Positions 1 to 8,943 of a DNA stretch of 64,000 bases are shown here, one piece after another. The stretch covers positions 45,217 to 109,216 of the forward strand of contig JAFSUN010000014.1 in the NCBI GenBank assembly GCA_017445225.1, written 5' to 3'. Made by a program: the position numbers and the translations under genes. Source of the DNA: Erysipelotrichaceae bacterium (GTDB taxonomy: Bacteria; Bacillota_I; Bacilli_A; Erysipelotrichales; Erysipelotrichaceae). Under the pieces are notes generated by a model. That model searched no databases and was not told where the DNA came from. It was given only the letters and a program-made list of their open reading frames with translations. Each line of letters opens with the position of its first letter. Positions within the stretch are counted from its first letter, which is position 1.

Positions 1-299
1 ACCTTCTGATAGTTCTTGTTGGGTTCCAGCGTCAGTTCAATCTTCTCCTCTTCCTTCTTACGTCCGGCCCCGTATTTCTTATCAAAATCAGCACGGGCCT
101 TGTCAGCGAGTTCCATGTTCTCGAACTTCAGCTGGGTAACGCTTTCGCGGTTCAGCTCATTGACCTCCTGTTCAAAGGATTCGGCAGTCTTCTGCAGATC
201 CTCCAGTTCATCGGTCAGCTTCTGAACCGTGTCACTCAGTTTCTCTGACTGCTCATTGAGCAGCTTTTCGGTTTCTTTCGCAATGTCCTTATTATCCAT
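1..299 (-). CDS. Partial coiled-coil protein, function unknown
   Basis: The gene starts with ATG at 299 after GAGGTAAGAAA and runs off the left edge, so only the first 99 residues are visible. They are very rich in Glu, Lys, Leu and Gln with heptad-like spacing (for example KLLNEQSEKLSDTVQKLTDE), which suggests an extended coiled coil. There is no signal peptide. A TATAAT box on the minus strand at 319-324 lies about 20 bases upstream, so the gene probably has its own promoter just after the terminator that follows the M18 aminopeptidase gene. I do not recognise the family; the C-terminal part outside the window would be needed. Confidence 0.75.
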   Translation of the reverse strand, partial: MDNKDIAKETEKLLNEQSEKLSDTVQKLTDELEDLQKTAESFEQEVNELNRESVTQLKFENMELADKARADFDKKYGAGRKKEEEKIELTLEPNKNYQK

Positions 300-331
300 T
301 TTCTTACCTCTTTACTAAATTATATATCGAA

Positions 332-354
332 AAAAAGTGGCTTAGCCACTTTTT
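332..354 (-). terminator. Rho-independent terminator after M18 aminopeptidase gene
   Basis: A perfect 10-base stem (AAAAAGTGGC / GCCACTTTTT) with a three-base loop sits directly after the stop codon at 356-358. In the minus-strand transcript the second arm ends in a run of U. Confidence 0.85.
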
Positions 355-355
355 A

Positions 356-1729
356 TTACATTTCCTTGCAGAATACCACGTAGGCATTCTTGGCTTCGAA
401 GACGTCAACCTTGCTGGTGACTTCCCACGGTGCGTGCATGTTCTGAACACCGACACCGCTGTCGATCACCTGCATGTTGTACTTGGCCATGATGTAGGCG
501 ATGGTTCCGCCGCCGCCTTCGTTGACACGGCCGATCTCGGCAGTCTGCCAGGAGATCTTGTTGTCGTCCCAGATCTTTCTGATCCTGGCGATGTATTCCG
601 GGTTGGCATCGTTGCTGCCGCCCTTGCCGCGGGAACCGACATACTTGTTGATGGTGATGCCGTGACCGAAGAAGCAGGTATTCTTCATTTCGTTGACCTG
701 CGGATAGTTCGGGTCATAGGCTGCGGAGACATCGCTTGACAGCATGCAGCTGTTGGCCAGACATCTTCTCATCTTCAGATCGCTGTAGCCGCCGGTCAGT
801 TCAATGAGTTCAGCGACGACGTTTTCATAGAAATAGGACTGCATTCCCGTGGCACCGATGGAGCCGACTTCTTCCTTGTCGACCAGCATGCAGGAAACGG
901 TCTTTTCCGGGTTTTCAATTTCCATCATTGCCATTAAGGAAGTATAGGCACAGACGCGGTCATCCTGGCCGTAGCCCATGACCATGCTGGCATCCAGACC
1001 GTAGTCCCTGGCTTCGCCGGCCGGAACAACTTCGATCTCGGCGGACAGGAAATCAGCTTCCTCAATGTCATACTTCTTCTTCAAGAGCTTCAGGATGTTG
1101 GCCTTGACGGCATCCTTCTCCTCGCCTTCCAGCGGGATGGAGCCGACGGTGACGTTGAGATCCTCACCTTCGATGACCTCATAGGCCTTCTTCTGCATCT
1201 GCTTGCCGGCCAGATGGATCAGCAGGTCGGAAATGCCGACGACCGGATCCTTCGGATTTTCACCGATGACTACGTTGACAACGGAACCGTCCTTCTTGCA
1301 GACAACGCCGTGCAGAGCCAGCGGAATGGTTACCCACTGATAGGACTTGATGCCGCCGTAGTAATGGGTATCCAGCAGGGCAATGTCATGATCCTCATAG
1401 AAAGGATTCTGCTTGATGTCGATACGCGGTGAGTCGATGTGGGCACCGAGGATGTTCATGCCCTTTTCCATCGGCTGCTTGCCGATGATGAACAGAGCCA
1501 GGTCCTTGCCCATGTTATTGAGATATACCTTATCTCCCGGATTCAGCTTCCGGCCGCTGTCGATGTAGTCATTGACGTTCTTGAAACCGTGGGCTTCGGC
1601 AATTTCGATTCCTCTTCTGACGCATTCCCTTTCGGTCTTGCAGTCGGAAATGAACTTACGGTATCCTTCCGTAAAGTTGAAGAGATCCTTTCTCTCCTTC
1701 TTGTTGTACTTCTTCCAGGCGTTTTCCAT
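356..1729 (-). CDS. M18 family aminopeptidase
   Basis: This 457-residue protein is a cytosolic zinc aminopeptidase of family M18 (aspartyl aminopeptidase / yeast aminopeptidase I type), which trims N-terminal residues from peptides. Family signatures are visible in order: GAHIDSPR near residue 95 with the metal-ligand His and Asp, HYYGGIKSYQW near 143, DKEEVGSIGATG near 290 with the catalytic Glu pair, SSDVSAAYDPNY, and GHGITINKY with the late His ligand. Length fits the bacterial ApeA-type members. It starts four bases after the thrS stop, so it is probably co-transcribed with thrS and then closed by the terminator at 332-354. The exact substrate preference cannot be read from the sequence. 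Confidence 0.92.
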   Translation of the reverse strand: MENAWKKYNKKERKDLFNFTEGYRKFISDCKTERECVRRGIEIAEAHGFKNVNDYIDSGRKLNPGDKVYLNNMGKDLALFIIGKQPMEKGMNILGAHIDSPRIDIKQNPFYEDHDIALLDTHYYGGIKSYQWVTIPLALHGVVCKKDGSVVNVVIGENPKDPVVGISDLLIHLAGKQMQKKAYEVIEGEDLNVTVGSIPLEGEEKDAVKANILKLLKKKYDIEEADFLSAEIEVVPAGEARDYGLDASMVMGYGQDDRVCAYTSLMAMMEIENPEKTVSCMLVDKEEVGSIGATGMQSYFYENVVAELIELTGGYSDLKMRRCLANSCMLSSDVSAAYDPNYPQVNEMKNTCFFGHGITINKYVGSRGKGGSNDANPEYIARIRKIWDDNKISWQTAEIGRVNEGGGGTIAYIMAKYNMQVIDSGVGVQNMHAPWEVTSKVDVFEAKNAYVVFCKEM

Positions 1730-1733
1730 AGTG

Positions 1734-3590
1734 TTACTCCTCTCCCTCTGGGTTCAGCAGCTTTTCAGCGACTTCCCGGTGCATGGCAGCCAGGAAATCG
1801 CTGACAGACATGGTGAGCTGCTGTTTCTGACCATGCCGACGGATGGTGACCAGGTCATTCTGGACTTCATTATCGCCGATGACGACCTGAATGGTGACCT
1901 TCTTGACCTGCGCTTCTCTTACACGATAGCCAAGTTTTTCGTTTCTGTCATCTACTTTGACTCGGAATCCTTCAGCGGCCATTCTCCTGCACAGATCATA
2001 GGCAAAATCGGAATGGACATTGGGATTGACCGGAATGATGGTGAACTGTTCAGGTGCCAGCCATAACGGCAGGTTGCCCATGGTCTCTTCCAGCAAGAAG
2101 GCAATGAAGCGGTCCAGAGAACCCAGAATGGCTCGATGGATGACGACCGGGGTCTGCTTGTTGTTGTTTTCATCGATGTAGGTAAGTTCGAATCTTCTCG
2201 GTAACAGGAAGTCCAGCTGAATGGTGCTCAGTGCTACTTCGTTGCCGACGGCCGGCTGTACGAGAACGTCCAGTTTCGGTCCGTAGAAGGCCGCTTCACC
2301 GATGGCCTCGAAGTAATTGATGCCCAGATCGTCCAGAACGTTACGCAGGGAAGCCTCGGCGGAGTTCCACATTTCATCATCCGGGAAGTACTTTTCGGTA
2401 TCAGCCGGATCTCTCAGAGACAGCCGGAAGGTATAATCCTTGAAACCGAAGTCGCGGTAGGTATCGAGGATCAGGTCAACGACACCCTTGAATTCACTTT
2501 CGATCTGAGCCGGGGTACAGAAGATGTGGGAGTCATTCTGAGTAAAGCTCCTGGCTCTTTCAATGCCCTTGACGGCGCCCTGCGCCTCAAAGCGGAAGTC
2601 ATTGGCGATCTCAGCGATCCTTAACGGCAGATCACGGTAGGAATGCATCCTTGATCCGTAGATGACCATGTGATGCGGGCAGTTCATCGGTCTTAAGACG
2701 TAGACATCGTCTTCCAGCTTGGAATCATCGATGTCCTTGAGGATGGCACCGAGAGTACGGTCACGGTTGCCTTCATTGATCTTGACCATCGGAGCGAACA
2801 TGTCAGCCTTATAGTGATCCCAGTGTCCGGAAGTCTTGTACAGATCGACGCTTCCCAGATCCGGGGTATGAACGTGCTTGTAGCCGCGGGCGATCTCCTT
2901 GTCGGTGATGTAATTGTTCAGGATCCGCCAGACGGTATAGCCGTTGGGCAGCCACATCGGCAGGCCCTTGCCGACCAGATCGCTGAGCATGAAGATGTCC
3001 ATCTCCTTGCCGATCTTGCGGTGGTCTCTCTGCTTGGCTTCTTCCATGTATTTCAGATAGCCGTTGAGGTCTTCTTCGTTCTCAAAGCAGACACCGTAAA
3101 CTCTCTGCAGCATCTTATTCTTGGCATCAGCCTTCCAGTAGGCTCCGGAAACCTTGGTGAGCTTGAAGTGCTTCAGAAACTTGGTATTTTCAACGTGCGG
3201 TCCCCGGCACAGGTCGGTGAAATCACCCTGACGGTAGCAGGAAATGACGACTTCATTCTCATCCATGTTGCTGATGAGGTCGATCTTGTAGGGATCGTCC
3301 TTGAACATCTCCAGAGCGTCAGCCTTGCTGATTTCCTCTCTGACGATCTTCTTGGCGTCCTTGGCGCACTTCTTCATCTCCTTCTCGATCTTCGGCAGAT
3401 CGGCTTCCTGAATGGCATCATCACCCAGATCGATGTCATAGTAGAAACCGTCGCTGATGACCGGTCCGACCCAGAACTTGGCATGCGGATAGAGATGCTT
3501 GACAGCCTGAGCCAGCTGATGAGCACAGGAATGGTTCAGAACATTGAGTTGCGGATTTTCTTTCAGATTCATTTTACGGTAATTGATCAT
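1734..3590 (-). CDS. thrS: Threonyl-tRNA synthetase lacking the TGS domain
   Basis: It charges tRNA-Thr with threonine in the cytosol. The protein has 618 residues and opens almost at once with the editing-domain motif NHSCAHQLAQ (near residue 20), followed by CRGPHV and the class II catalytic core (motif 2 region RFEAQGAVKG, FTQNDSHIFC, motif 3 HRAILGSLDRF) and the C-terminal anticodon-binding domain. In E. coli ThrRS the HSCAH motif lies near residue 71, after a TGS domain, so that ubiquitin-like N-terminal domain is absent here. The start is fixed by AAGGAG seven bases upstream of ATG at 3590, so the absence is not a mis-called start. Editing residues His-x3-His and the CRGPH cysteine are kept. 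Expression is under a T-box leader. Confidence 0.97.
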   Translation of the reverse strand: MINYRKMNLKENPQLNVLNHSCAHQLAQAVKHLYPHAKFWVGPVISDGFYYDIDLGDDAIQEADLPKIEKEMKKCAKDAKKIVREEISKADALEMFKDDPYKIDLISNMDENEVVISCYRQGDFTDLCRGPHVENTKFLKHFKLTKVSGAYWKADAKNKMLQRVYGVCFENEEDLNGYLKYMEEAKQRDHRKIGKEMDIFMLSDLVGKGLPMWLPNGYTVWRILNNYITDKEIARGYKHVHTPDLGSVDLYKTSGHWDHYKADMFAPMVKINEGNRDRTLGAILKDIDDSKLEDDVYVLRPMNCPHHMVIYGSRMHSYRDLPLRIAEIANDFRFEAQGAVKGIERARSFTQNDSHIFCTPAQIESEFKGVVDLILDTYRDFGFKDYTFRLSLRDPADTEKYFPDDEMWNSAEASLRNVLDDLGINYFEAIGEAAFYGPKLDVLVQPAVGNEVALSTIQLDFLLPRRFELTYIDENNNKQTPVVIHRAILGSLDRFIAFLLEETMGNLPLWLAPEQFTIIPVNPNVHSDFAYDLCRRMAAEGFRVKVDDRNEKLGYRVREAQVKKVTIQVVIGDNEVQNDLVTIRRHGQKQQLTMSVSDFLAAMHREVAEKLLNPEGEE

Positions 3591-3604
3591 AACGACTCTC
3601 CTTT

Positions 3605-3822
3605 GCTAAAAAATAAAGACGCCCCAGCATAAGGACGTCATAAACGCGGTACCACCTTAATTCATATTCAATGAATATGCACTCGAGACTGTAACGTCGT
3701 CACCGGGATCCTTTCCTAGGATCCTACTCGCAAGCGGTAAGGCAGTCATTCCGCAAATTCTTTTCACCGGCCAGAATTCTCTCTGATTAGTCTGAAAGCC
3801 TGTTGTCTTGGTCTTCGTATAG
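3605..3822 (-). promoter_or_regulatory. Threonine T-box riboswitch leader of thrS
   Basis: The minus strand carries the hallmark T-box AAGGTGGTACCGCG (3645-3658). It is followed by the terminator hairpin GACGTCC...GGGGCGTC (3618-3639) and a U-rich run ending at the thrS Shine-Dalgarno. Upstream, Stem I features are visible: AGAGAG, the distal GGCCGGTGAAAA loop, and a specifier region in which ACC (Thr codon, complement of 3736-3738) is followed by a purine and then CTTGCGAGTAG. Uncharged tRNA-Thr would pair with ACC and the UGGU bulge to stabilise the antiterminator. The leader fills the 309-base gap between thrS and pfp. The specifier call is good but was made by eye. Confidence 0.92.
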
Positions 3823-3826
3823 AATT

Positions 3827-3855
3827 ATTAAAAGCCTTTATCTGCCAAAAGTCAA
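3827..3855 (-). promoter_or_regulatory. Sigma-A promoter of thrS
   Basis: The minus strand reads TTGACT, 17 bases, TTTAAT. Each hexamer is one mismatch from consensus and the spacing is optimal. Transcription would begin near 3820 at the start of the T-box leader. Confidence 0.75.
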
Positions 3856-3865
3856 CCCAAAAAAA

Positions 3866-3888
3866 GCACTGCAGCGTTACTGCAGTGC
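3866..3888 (-). terminator. Terminator after pfp
   Basis: A perfect 9-bp stem GCACTGCAG / CTGCAGTGC with a five-base loop is followed on the minus strand by seven T. It sits just after the pfp stop and just upstream of the thrS promoter. Confidence 0.88.
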
Positions 3889-3899
3889 GGATCGGATAA

Positions 3900-5558
3900 C
3901 TATTCCTTTTCCAGAGAAAGCGTGATGGTCGGAATGTCACAGACTTCCGCCGGTCCGTAGTACTGGATGGCACCTGGATAGGTGTAGCAGGTTTCCACCG
4001 CCCACTGTTCCCGGTTGGCGCAGAAGTAGGCAAACGGCTTGCCGTCCAGTTCAACAAGAGCCTTTCTGATGACCGGCTTGTCCTCGCCGTTTCTTCTTTC
4101 GATGTTCATCATCTTGGTGATCGGCATGCCGCCGGCTACCCACTGTTCGGCCGGCTTGGCCAGGTTGGAAACCTTGGAGAGGTATCCGGTATAGCCGTAC
4201 TGGATCAGCATGCAGGCATTGTAGCCCAGTGAATAGCAGTAGTCAGCGTCGAAATTGCTCGGGAAGGCGCATCTGCCTTCATAACCGAAGAAGTGATGCT
4301 GAGCGGAGAACTTGCCCTTGTAGGTTCCGGCCTTCTTTCTTCTGGCCAGCTCCTCCTTGACCATGGCTGAGAACAGTTTCTCGGATTCGATCAGGGATAC
4401 CTGAACGTTACCATGCGGGTCTCTTTCCAGGAATAACTGCTGCTGGATGCCGACAGGCAGCTGAGCAAAGACCTTCATTGATTCGGCACTGATGCCCTTT
4501 CTGATGAATTCATACTTTTCATCCCAGCTTCCCAGGGCGTTGAATTCCTCGGTCCTCTTGCCGGCGAGCAGTTCGTTGATCTCTCTGATCAGAACGGAGA
4601 ATTCCGGGATGAATTCCACGATGCCTTCCGGAATGATGGCAACGCCGAAGTTATTGCCGTTATTGGCTCTGGCATTGACCGAATCGGCGATGTAATTGGT
4701 GATGTCGGAAAGTGACATCTTTCTGGCTGCTACTTCCTCACCGACCAGACAGATGTTGGGCTGGGTCTTCAAGGCGCACTCCAGAGCGACATGGGAAGCG
4801 GAACGGCCCATGACCTTGATGAAATGCCAGTACTTCTTGGCACTGTTGGCATCTCTCTCAATGTTGCCGATCAGTTCACTGTAGGTCTTGGTGGCGGTAT
4901 CGAAACCGAATGAACATTCAATGTCTTCGTTCTTCAGGTCACCGTCGATGGTCTTCGGACAGCCGATTACCTGGATGCCGGTATTGTGCGCGGCAAAGTA
5001 TTCAGCCAGAACGGCAGCGTTGGTATTGGAGTCATCACCGCCGATGATGACGATGGCATTGATGCCGTGCTTCTTGCAGACATCATAGGCTACCTGGAAC
5101 TGTTCAGGAGTTTCCAGCTTGGTACGGCCGGAACCGATGATGTCAAAGCCGCCGGTATTGCGGTACTGATCGATGAATTCATCATCGAAGACGACATATT
5201 TGTCTTCCAGGATGCCGCTGGGGCCGCCCTTGAAGCCATACAGGACATTATCCTTATTGGTGGCTTTTAAGGCATCGTACAGGCCGCAGACAACGTTGTG
5301 TCCGCCCGGAGCCTGTCCGCCGGAAAGGATAACACCGACTACCTGCCTGCGGGCCGGGGCGGTATTGGTTCCCTTTTCAAAGGTGATCTCCGGCTTGCCG
5401 TAGGTGTTGGGGAATAATTCACGGATCTTTTCCTGGTCAGCAACGGAAGCCGTTGCCTCACCGGTCTTTACACTGATTTCCTGGATGCCGTTTCTCAGCA
5501 TGCCCGGAAGTTTAGGTTCATACTTGTATCTGGCGATCTGCAGCGGTGATAGTTTCAT
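3900..5558 (-). CDS. pfp: Pyrophosphate-dependent 6-phosphofructokinase (PPi-PFK)
   Basis: The protein reversibly phosphorylates fructose 6-phosphate using pyrophosphate, a cytosolic glycolytic/gluconeogenic step. It is about 552 residues, matching the long PPi-PFK group. The phosphate-binding motif GGQAPGG lies near residue 82. The diagnostic PPi residues are present: GGDDS instead of the GGDGS of ATP enzymes, and PKTIDGD instead of PGTIDND, followed by MGRSASH. Two in-frame ATGs exist; AAGGAG lies 2 bases from the first (5564) and 8 from the second (5558), so the second is preferred. The gene is monocistronic between two terminators. A separate ATP-PFK is encoded at 8944-9906, so the cell has both types. 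Confidence 0.96.
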   Translation of the reverse strand: MKLSPLQIARYKYEPKLPGMLRNGIQEISVKTGEATASVADQEKIRELFPNTYGKPEITFEKGTNTAPARRQVVGVILSGGQAPGGHNVVCGLYDALKATNKDNVLYGFKGGPSGILEDKYVVFDDEFIDQYRNTGGFDIIGSGRTKLETPEQFQVAYDVCKKHGINAIVIIGGDDSNTNAAVLAEYFAAHNTGIQVIGCPKTIDGDLKNEDIECSFGFDTATKTYSELIGNIERDANSAKKYWHFIKVMGRSASHVALECALKTQPNICLVGEEVAARKMSLSDITNYIADSVNARANNGNNFGVAIIPEGIVEFIPEFSVLIREINELLAGKRTEEFNALGSWDEKYEFIRKGISAESMKVFAQLPVGIQQQLFLERDPHGNVQVSLIESEKLFSAMVKEELARRKKAGTYKGKFSAQHHFFGYEGRCAFPSNFDADYCYSLGYNACMLIQYGYTGYLSKVSNLAKPAEQWVAGGMPITKMMNIERRNGEDKPVIRKALVELDGKPFAYFCANREQWAVETCYTYPGAIQYYGPAEVCDIPTITLSLEKE

Positions 5559-5611
5559 TTTCATTTCTCCTTATTACTCACTATTAATATACTACTACAT
5601 TTCCCAAAAAA

Positions 5612-5639
5612 CGGAAAGCAAGCTTTAGCTTCCCTTCCG
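5612..5639 (-). terminator. Terminator after pentapeptide-repeat gene
   Basis: On the minus strand CGGAAGGGAAGC and GCTTGCTTTCCG form a stem with one internal mismatch, followed by six T. It closes the long polA-to-pentapeptide transcription unit. Confidence 0.8.
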
Positions 5640-5649
5640 CATTCTTTCA

Positions 5650-6279
5650 TTAATCCTTAACCTCGATACCGAACAGGCTGACCAGTTCACTCGCCTGCCA
5701 GCGGGAGACCTTCAGACCACGGACGCTTTCCGCATCGGTGATCAGTCCGCTGATGTCACTGCTGGAGAGATCAGTCCCCTTCAGGCTGCAGCGGCACATC
5801 TCGGCCCTTTCCAGGTCGCAGCGTTCAAACTGCAGATGCTGCGTTTCCGCATTATTCAGATAGATCTGCCGACAGTCGCTGTCCTTAAACAGGAGCCGGT
5901 CAATGTGGCTCTGCGACAGGTTGGCCAGCTGACATTTGGAATTGATGATCTGCACGTCTTTCAGGCTGGCTTCGATGAAGGAAATGCCGACCAGCCGGCA
6001 ATCACGGAAGATCACCCGGCGGCATTGGCAGCCGTCAAAGGTCCGGTTGGAGAGGTCGCAGTTGCGGAACTCACAGTCGATCAGCGAAACACCGGTCATC
6101 CCGATCCGGCTGAAGTCGATGTGATCAAACAGACAGCTGTCAAAGGTAATGTCCCGCAGATTAAGGGCCTGTGCCGGATTTTCACTGAACTCCCCATTGA
6201 GATAGTAGAACCGTTCATCAGTTTCGATGAACGGTTTTCTTTCTTCAATGTAGAGTTTGGGCTGAGCGATCCTTACCAT
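5650..6279 (-). CDS. Pentapeptide-repeat protein
   Basis: This 209-residue cytosolic protein shows the A(D/N)LXX-type pattern over residues about 45-185 (FDSCLFDHIDFSRIGMTGVS, LIDCEFRNCDLSNRTFDGCQ, LQFERCDLERAEMCRCSLKG). This predicts a right-handed quadrilateral beta helix. Unlike Qnr/MfpA proteins it has no clear loops that would mark gyrase protection, so function is unassigned. Its ATG overlaps the stop of the upstream M29 aminopeptidase by one base (TGATG), which implies translational coupling. It is the last gene of the replication-glycolysis run. Confidence 0.85.
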   Translation of the reverse strand: MVRIAQPKLYIEERKPFIETDERFYYLNGEFSENPAQALNLRDITFDSCLFDHIDFSRIGMTGVSLIDCEFRNCDLSNRTFDGCQCRRVIFRDCRLVGISFIEASLKDVQIINSKCQLANLSQSHIDRLLFKDSDCRQIYLNNAETQHLQFERCDLERAEMCRCSLKGTDLSSSDISGLITDAESVRGLKVSRWQASELVSLFGIEVKD

Positions 6280-7511
6280 CAGACGACAAAGTTACCGTGG
6301 TCAAAGACCGTTACTTCGCTGCCGTCATGCCTGATGCCGGTAACGTGCATGTCTCTGGTTCCGAACATGAAGTCCACGTGATTGAGTGAACTGTTGCCGC
6401 CGACCTGAGCCAGTTCGCTTTCGTTCATCTCAATGCCGCCCTTGACATTCTCCGGATAACATCTGCCTAGGGCCAGATGGCAGGAGGCATTCTCATCAAA
6501 CAGGGTGTTATAGAAGAGGATGTTGCTGCGGGAGATCGGTGAATCATAGGAGATCAGGGCTACTTCACCCAGATGTCTGGATCCCTCATCGGTCTCCAGC
6601 ATGTCCTTCAGGGTATCGTACTCCTTCTCAGCTCCGTAATTGACGACGACGCCGTCCTTGAATTCAAACCAGAACCCTTCAATGACCTTGCCGTTATGGC
6701 TTAATGGCTTGGAGGCAACGACCTTGCCATTGACGCCCAGCCGGTGCGGCATGCAGAAGCATTCCTCAGTCGGCATGTTCGGATTGAAGAACACACCGTC
6801 AGGAGTCGTACAGCCGCCGCCTACCCAGATGTGATCCTTTACCAGATCGACATACAGATCGGTTCCCAGTTCGCTGACGAAATGCAGAGTTTTGAAATTG
6901 AATTCATTGAGAATGTCGCAATGCTCCATCAGTTCACGGTCATGGTTCTTCCATTCTTCAACCGGATCGTTATCATCGGTGATCCGAACGCTCATCAGAA
7001 TGGCTTTTGTCAGTGCTTCAATGGCTTCCTCTTCTTCCAGATCCGGGAATACCAGTTTTGCCCAGCCGGCTGATGGCAGAGCGGCTACGCACCACTGTCC
7101 TTCGTTATTCATCGTATAGGACATGTAGGGAGCCATCTTCTTCATGTAAGCCATGCGGGACTGCTTCATCTTGGCGGGATCGATGTCCTTTAACAGGCCG
7201 GGAGTACCGCTGTGAACGGAAAGATAGCAGGCCTTCTTCTCATGTTCCCGCCTGGTCCTTTCGGGAACCCAGTCCGGAACATCGGCCAGTACTTCCGCAG
7301 TCTCGTTTTCGTAGACCAGTTTGTTTACGATCTCATCGCTCCACTTTACTTCTACTTCTCCAGCCCCGGCTTCAAAGGCTTCCCTGACGCACATTCTGAT
7401 GAACTCATAGTCCTTGACGGCCGCGTTGATCACCAGCAGCTGTCCCTTCTGAACATTGACTCCGGAACGGACGATCAGTCTGGCGTACTTCTCCATCAGT
7501 TCTTTTTTCAT
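6279..7511 (-). CDS. M29 family metal aminopeptidase
   Basis: The 410-residue protein matches the AmpS/PepS/aminopeptidase T family (M29), cytosolic dimetal exopeptidases. Expected ligands are seen: Glu in PTEECF, Glu in DEGSRHLGE, His in SCHLALGRCYPE with the following Tyr, and the closing HVDFMFGT. NEGQWCV is also typical. The start overlaps the pyk stop by one base (TAATG) and the stop overlaps the pentapeptide gene start, so the three genes are translationally coupled. The physiological substrate is unknown; family members release a range of N-terminal residues. Confidence 0.92.
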   Translation of the reverse strand: MKKELMEKYARLIVRSGVNVQKGQLLVINAAVKDYEFIRMCVREAFEAGAGEVEVKWSDEIVNKLVYENETAEVLADVPDWVPERTRREHEKKACYLSVHSGTPGLLKDIDPAKMKQSRMAYMKKMAPYMSYTMNNEGQWCVAALPSAGWAKLVFPDLEEEEAIEALTKAILMSVRITDDNDPVEEWKNHDRELMEHCDILNEFNFKTLHFVSELGTDLYVDLVKDHIWVGGGCTTPDGVFFNPNMPTEECFCMPHRLGVNGKVVASKPLSHNGKVIEGFWFEFKDGVVVNYGAEKEYDTLKDMLETDEGSRHLGEVALISYDSPISRSNILFYNTLFDENASCHLALGRCYPENVKGGIEMNESELAQVGGNSSLNHVDFMFGTRDMHVTGIRHDGSEVTVFDHGNFVV

Positions 7512-8932
7512 TATTTCTCTACCTCGGCATATCTCATGGTATTGGTATTGCCGTGACCGGCATGCCAGCCGGCGCAGATGATGTAGGTGCTGCCCAACGG
7601 AAGCTTCATGGCCTTGGTGATCCGGTGAGCGGTGGTATCGTAGAGGTCAACATCGGTGATGTCCTGATCATAGACCGGATAGACATCGGAATACAGAGAC
7701 ATCCGGCGGCAGGTCGCCAGTGAGTTGGTAGCCGCAATGATCGGTGCATGAGGCTTGTACTTGGTAAGTCTCTTCGGAGTACCGCCGGTCTCGGTAAAGG
7801 CTAAGATGGCGGAAACGTTCTGCATCGACAGGCAGGATTCGGCAACAGAGATGCCGATGGCGTCAGACATGCTTCTGGTGGAGTAGTCGATGGCGTTGGC
7901 CAGGTATTTGTCATAAGGATATACCCTTTCGACTTCCTCGGCGATCATGGCCATGGTCTTGACGGCTTCGATCGGATATTCACCGCTGGCGGTCTCGGCT
8001 GACAGCATTACGCAGTCGGTTCCGTCAAAGACGGCGTTGGCAACGTCAGCAGCTTCCGCTCTGGTCGGACGCGGGTTGGCCGTCATGCTGTCGAGCATGT
8101 GGGTAGCGGTAATGACCGACTTGCCCATCTTATTGGCGACAGCGATGATGTGCTTCTGATACAGCGGAACCAGCTGGACGGATACTTCAACACCCAGGTC
8201 ACCTCTGGCAACCATGACGGCATCAGCGACGTTCAGGATGGCTTCCAGGTTATCATAGCCTTCCTGGTTTTCGATCTTGGCGATGATCTCGATCTCCGGA
8301 TGGCCTTCTTCCTTCAGGATCCTTCTGATGGCCTTGACATCGGAAGCTCTTCTGACGAAGGAAGCCGCGATGAAGTCGACGTTATTGCGGCAGCCGAAAC
8401 GGATGTCAGCATCGTCCTTCGGAGAGATGAACGGCATAGACAGGGTAACGCCCGGGGCATTGACGCCCTTGCGGGTGCCGATCGGTCCGCTGTTGTATAC
8501 TTCACAGATGAGTTCCTGCTTTTCGGTAATCTCCTTGATGTTGAGGGTCAGCTTGCCGTCATTGATCAGCAGGCGGTTGCCGACGACAACGTCACCATAG
8601 AGTTCCGGGCAGTCGATGTGGAAACGTTCATGGTTGCCGACGACGACATCCGGGGTAACGGTTACGATGTCACCCTTCTTGAATTCGACGGCACCGTTTT
8701 CCATGGTGCCGACGCGGATCTCCGGTCCCTTGGTATCGAGCATGACACCGATGTGCCAGCCGTTTTCCTCGTTAAGCTTGTGGATCTTCTGGATCTTGGC
8801 CAGATGATCCTCATGAGTGCCGTGAGAGAAGTTAAGTCTTGCCATGTTCATGCCGGCTTCATAGAGCTTTACCAGCATCTCTTCGCTTTCGCTGGCCGGA
8901 CCTATCGTACAAATGATCTTAGTTCTGCGCAT
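7511..8932 (-). CDS. pyk: Pyruvate kinase
   Basis: It converts phosphoenolpyruvate and ADP to pyruvate and ATP. All signatures are present: TKIICTIGPAS at the N terminus, MNMARLNFSHG, the B domain, the catalytic IAKIENQEG lysine motif and MVARGDLGVE, followed by TATHMLDSM. At 473 residues it is the standard length and ends in the allosteric C domain without the extra PEP-utiliser domain seen in Bacillus. It starts 11 bases after pfkA stops, the common pfkA-pyk arrangement, and overlaps the next gene by one base. Confidence 0.97.
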   Translation of the reverse strand: MRRTKIICTIGPASESEEMLVKLYEAGMNMARLNFSHGTHEDHLAKIQKIHKLNEENGWHIGVMLDTKGPEIRVGTMENGAVEFKKGDIVTVTPDVVVGNHERFHIDCPELYGDVVVGNRLLINDGKLTLNIKEITEKQELICEVYNSGPIGTRKGVNAPGVTLSMPFISPKDDADIRFGCRNNVDFIAASFVRRASDVKAIRRILKEEGHPEIEIIAKIENQEGYDNLEAILNVADAVMVARGDLGVEVSVQLVPLYQKHIIAVANKMGKSVITATHMLDSMTANPRPTRAEAADVANAVFDGTDCVMLSAETASGEYPIEAVKTMAMIAEEVERVYPYDKYLANAIDYSTRSMSDAIGISVAESCLSMQNVSAILAFTETGGTPKRLTKYKPHAPIIAATNSLATCRRMSLYSDVYPVYDQDITDVDLYDTTAHRITKAMKLPLGSTYIICAGWHAGHGNTNTMRYAEVEK

Positions 8933-8943
8933 ATCAATTCTCC

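Noticed and set aside
2814..3632. A 272-codon plus-strand frame opposite thrS
   Set aside because: It covers the thrS N-terminal part and T-box terminator in antisense; composition (many Val, Leu, Asp) is typical of shadow frames.
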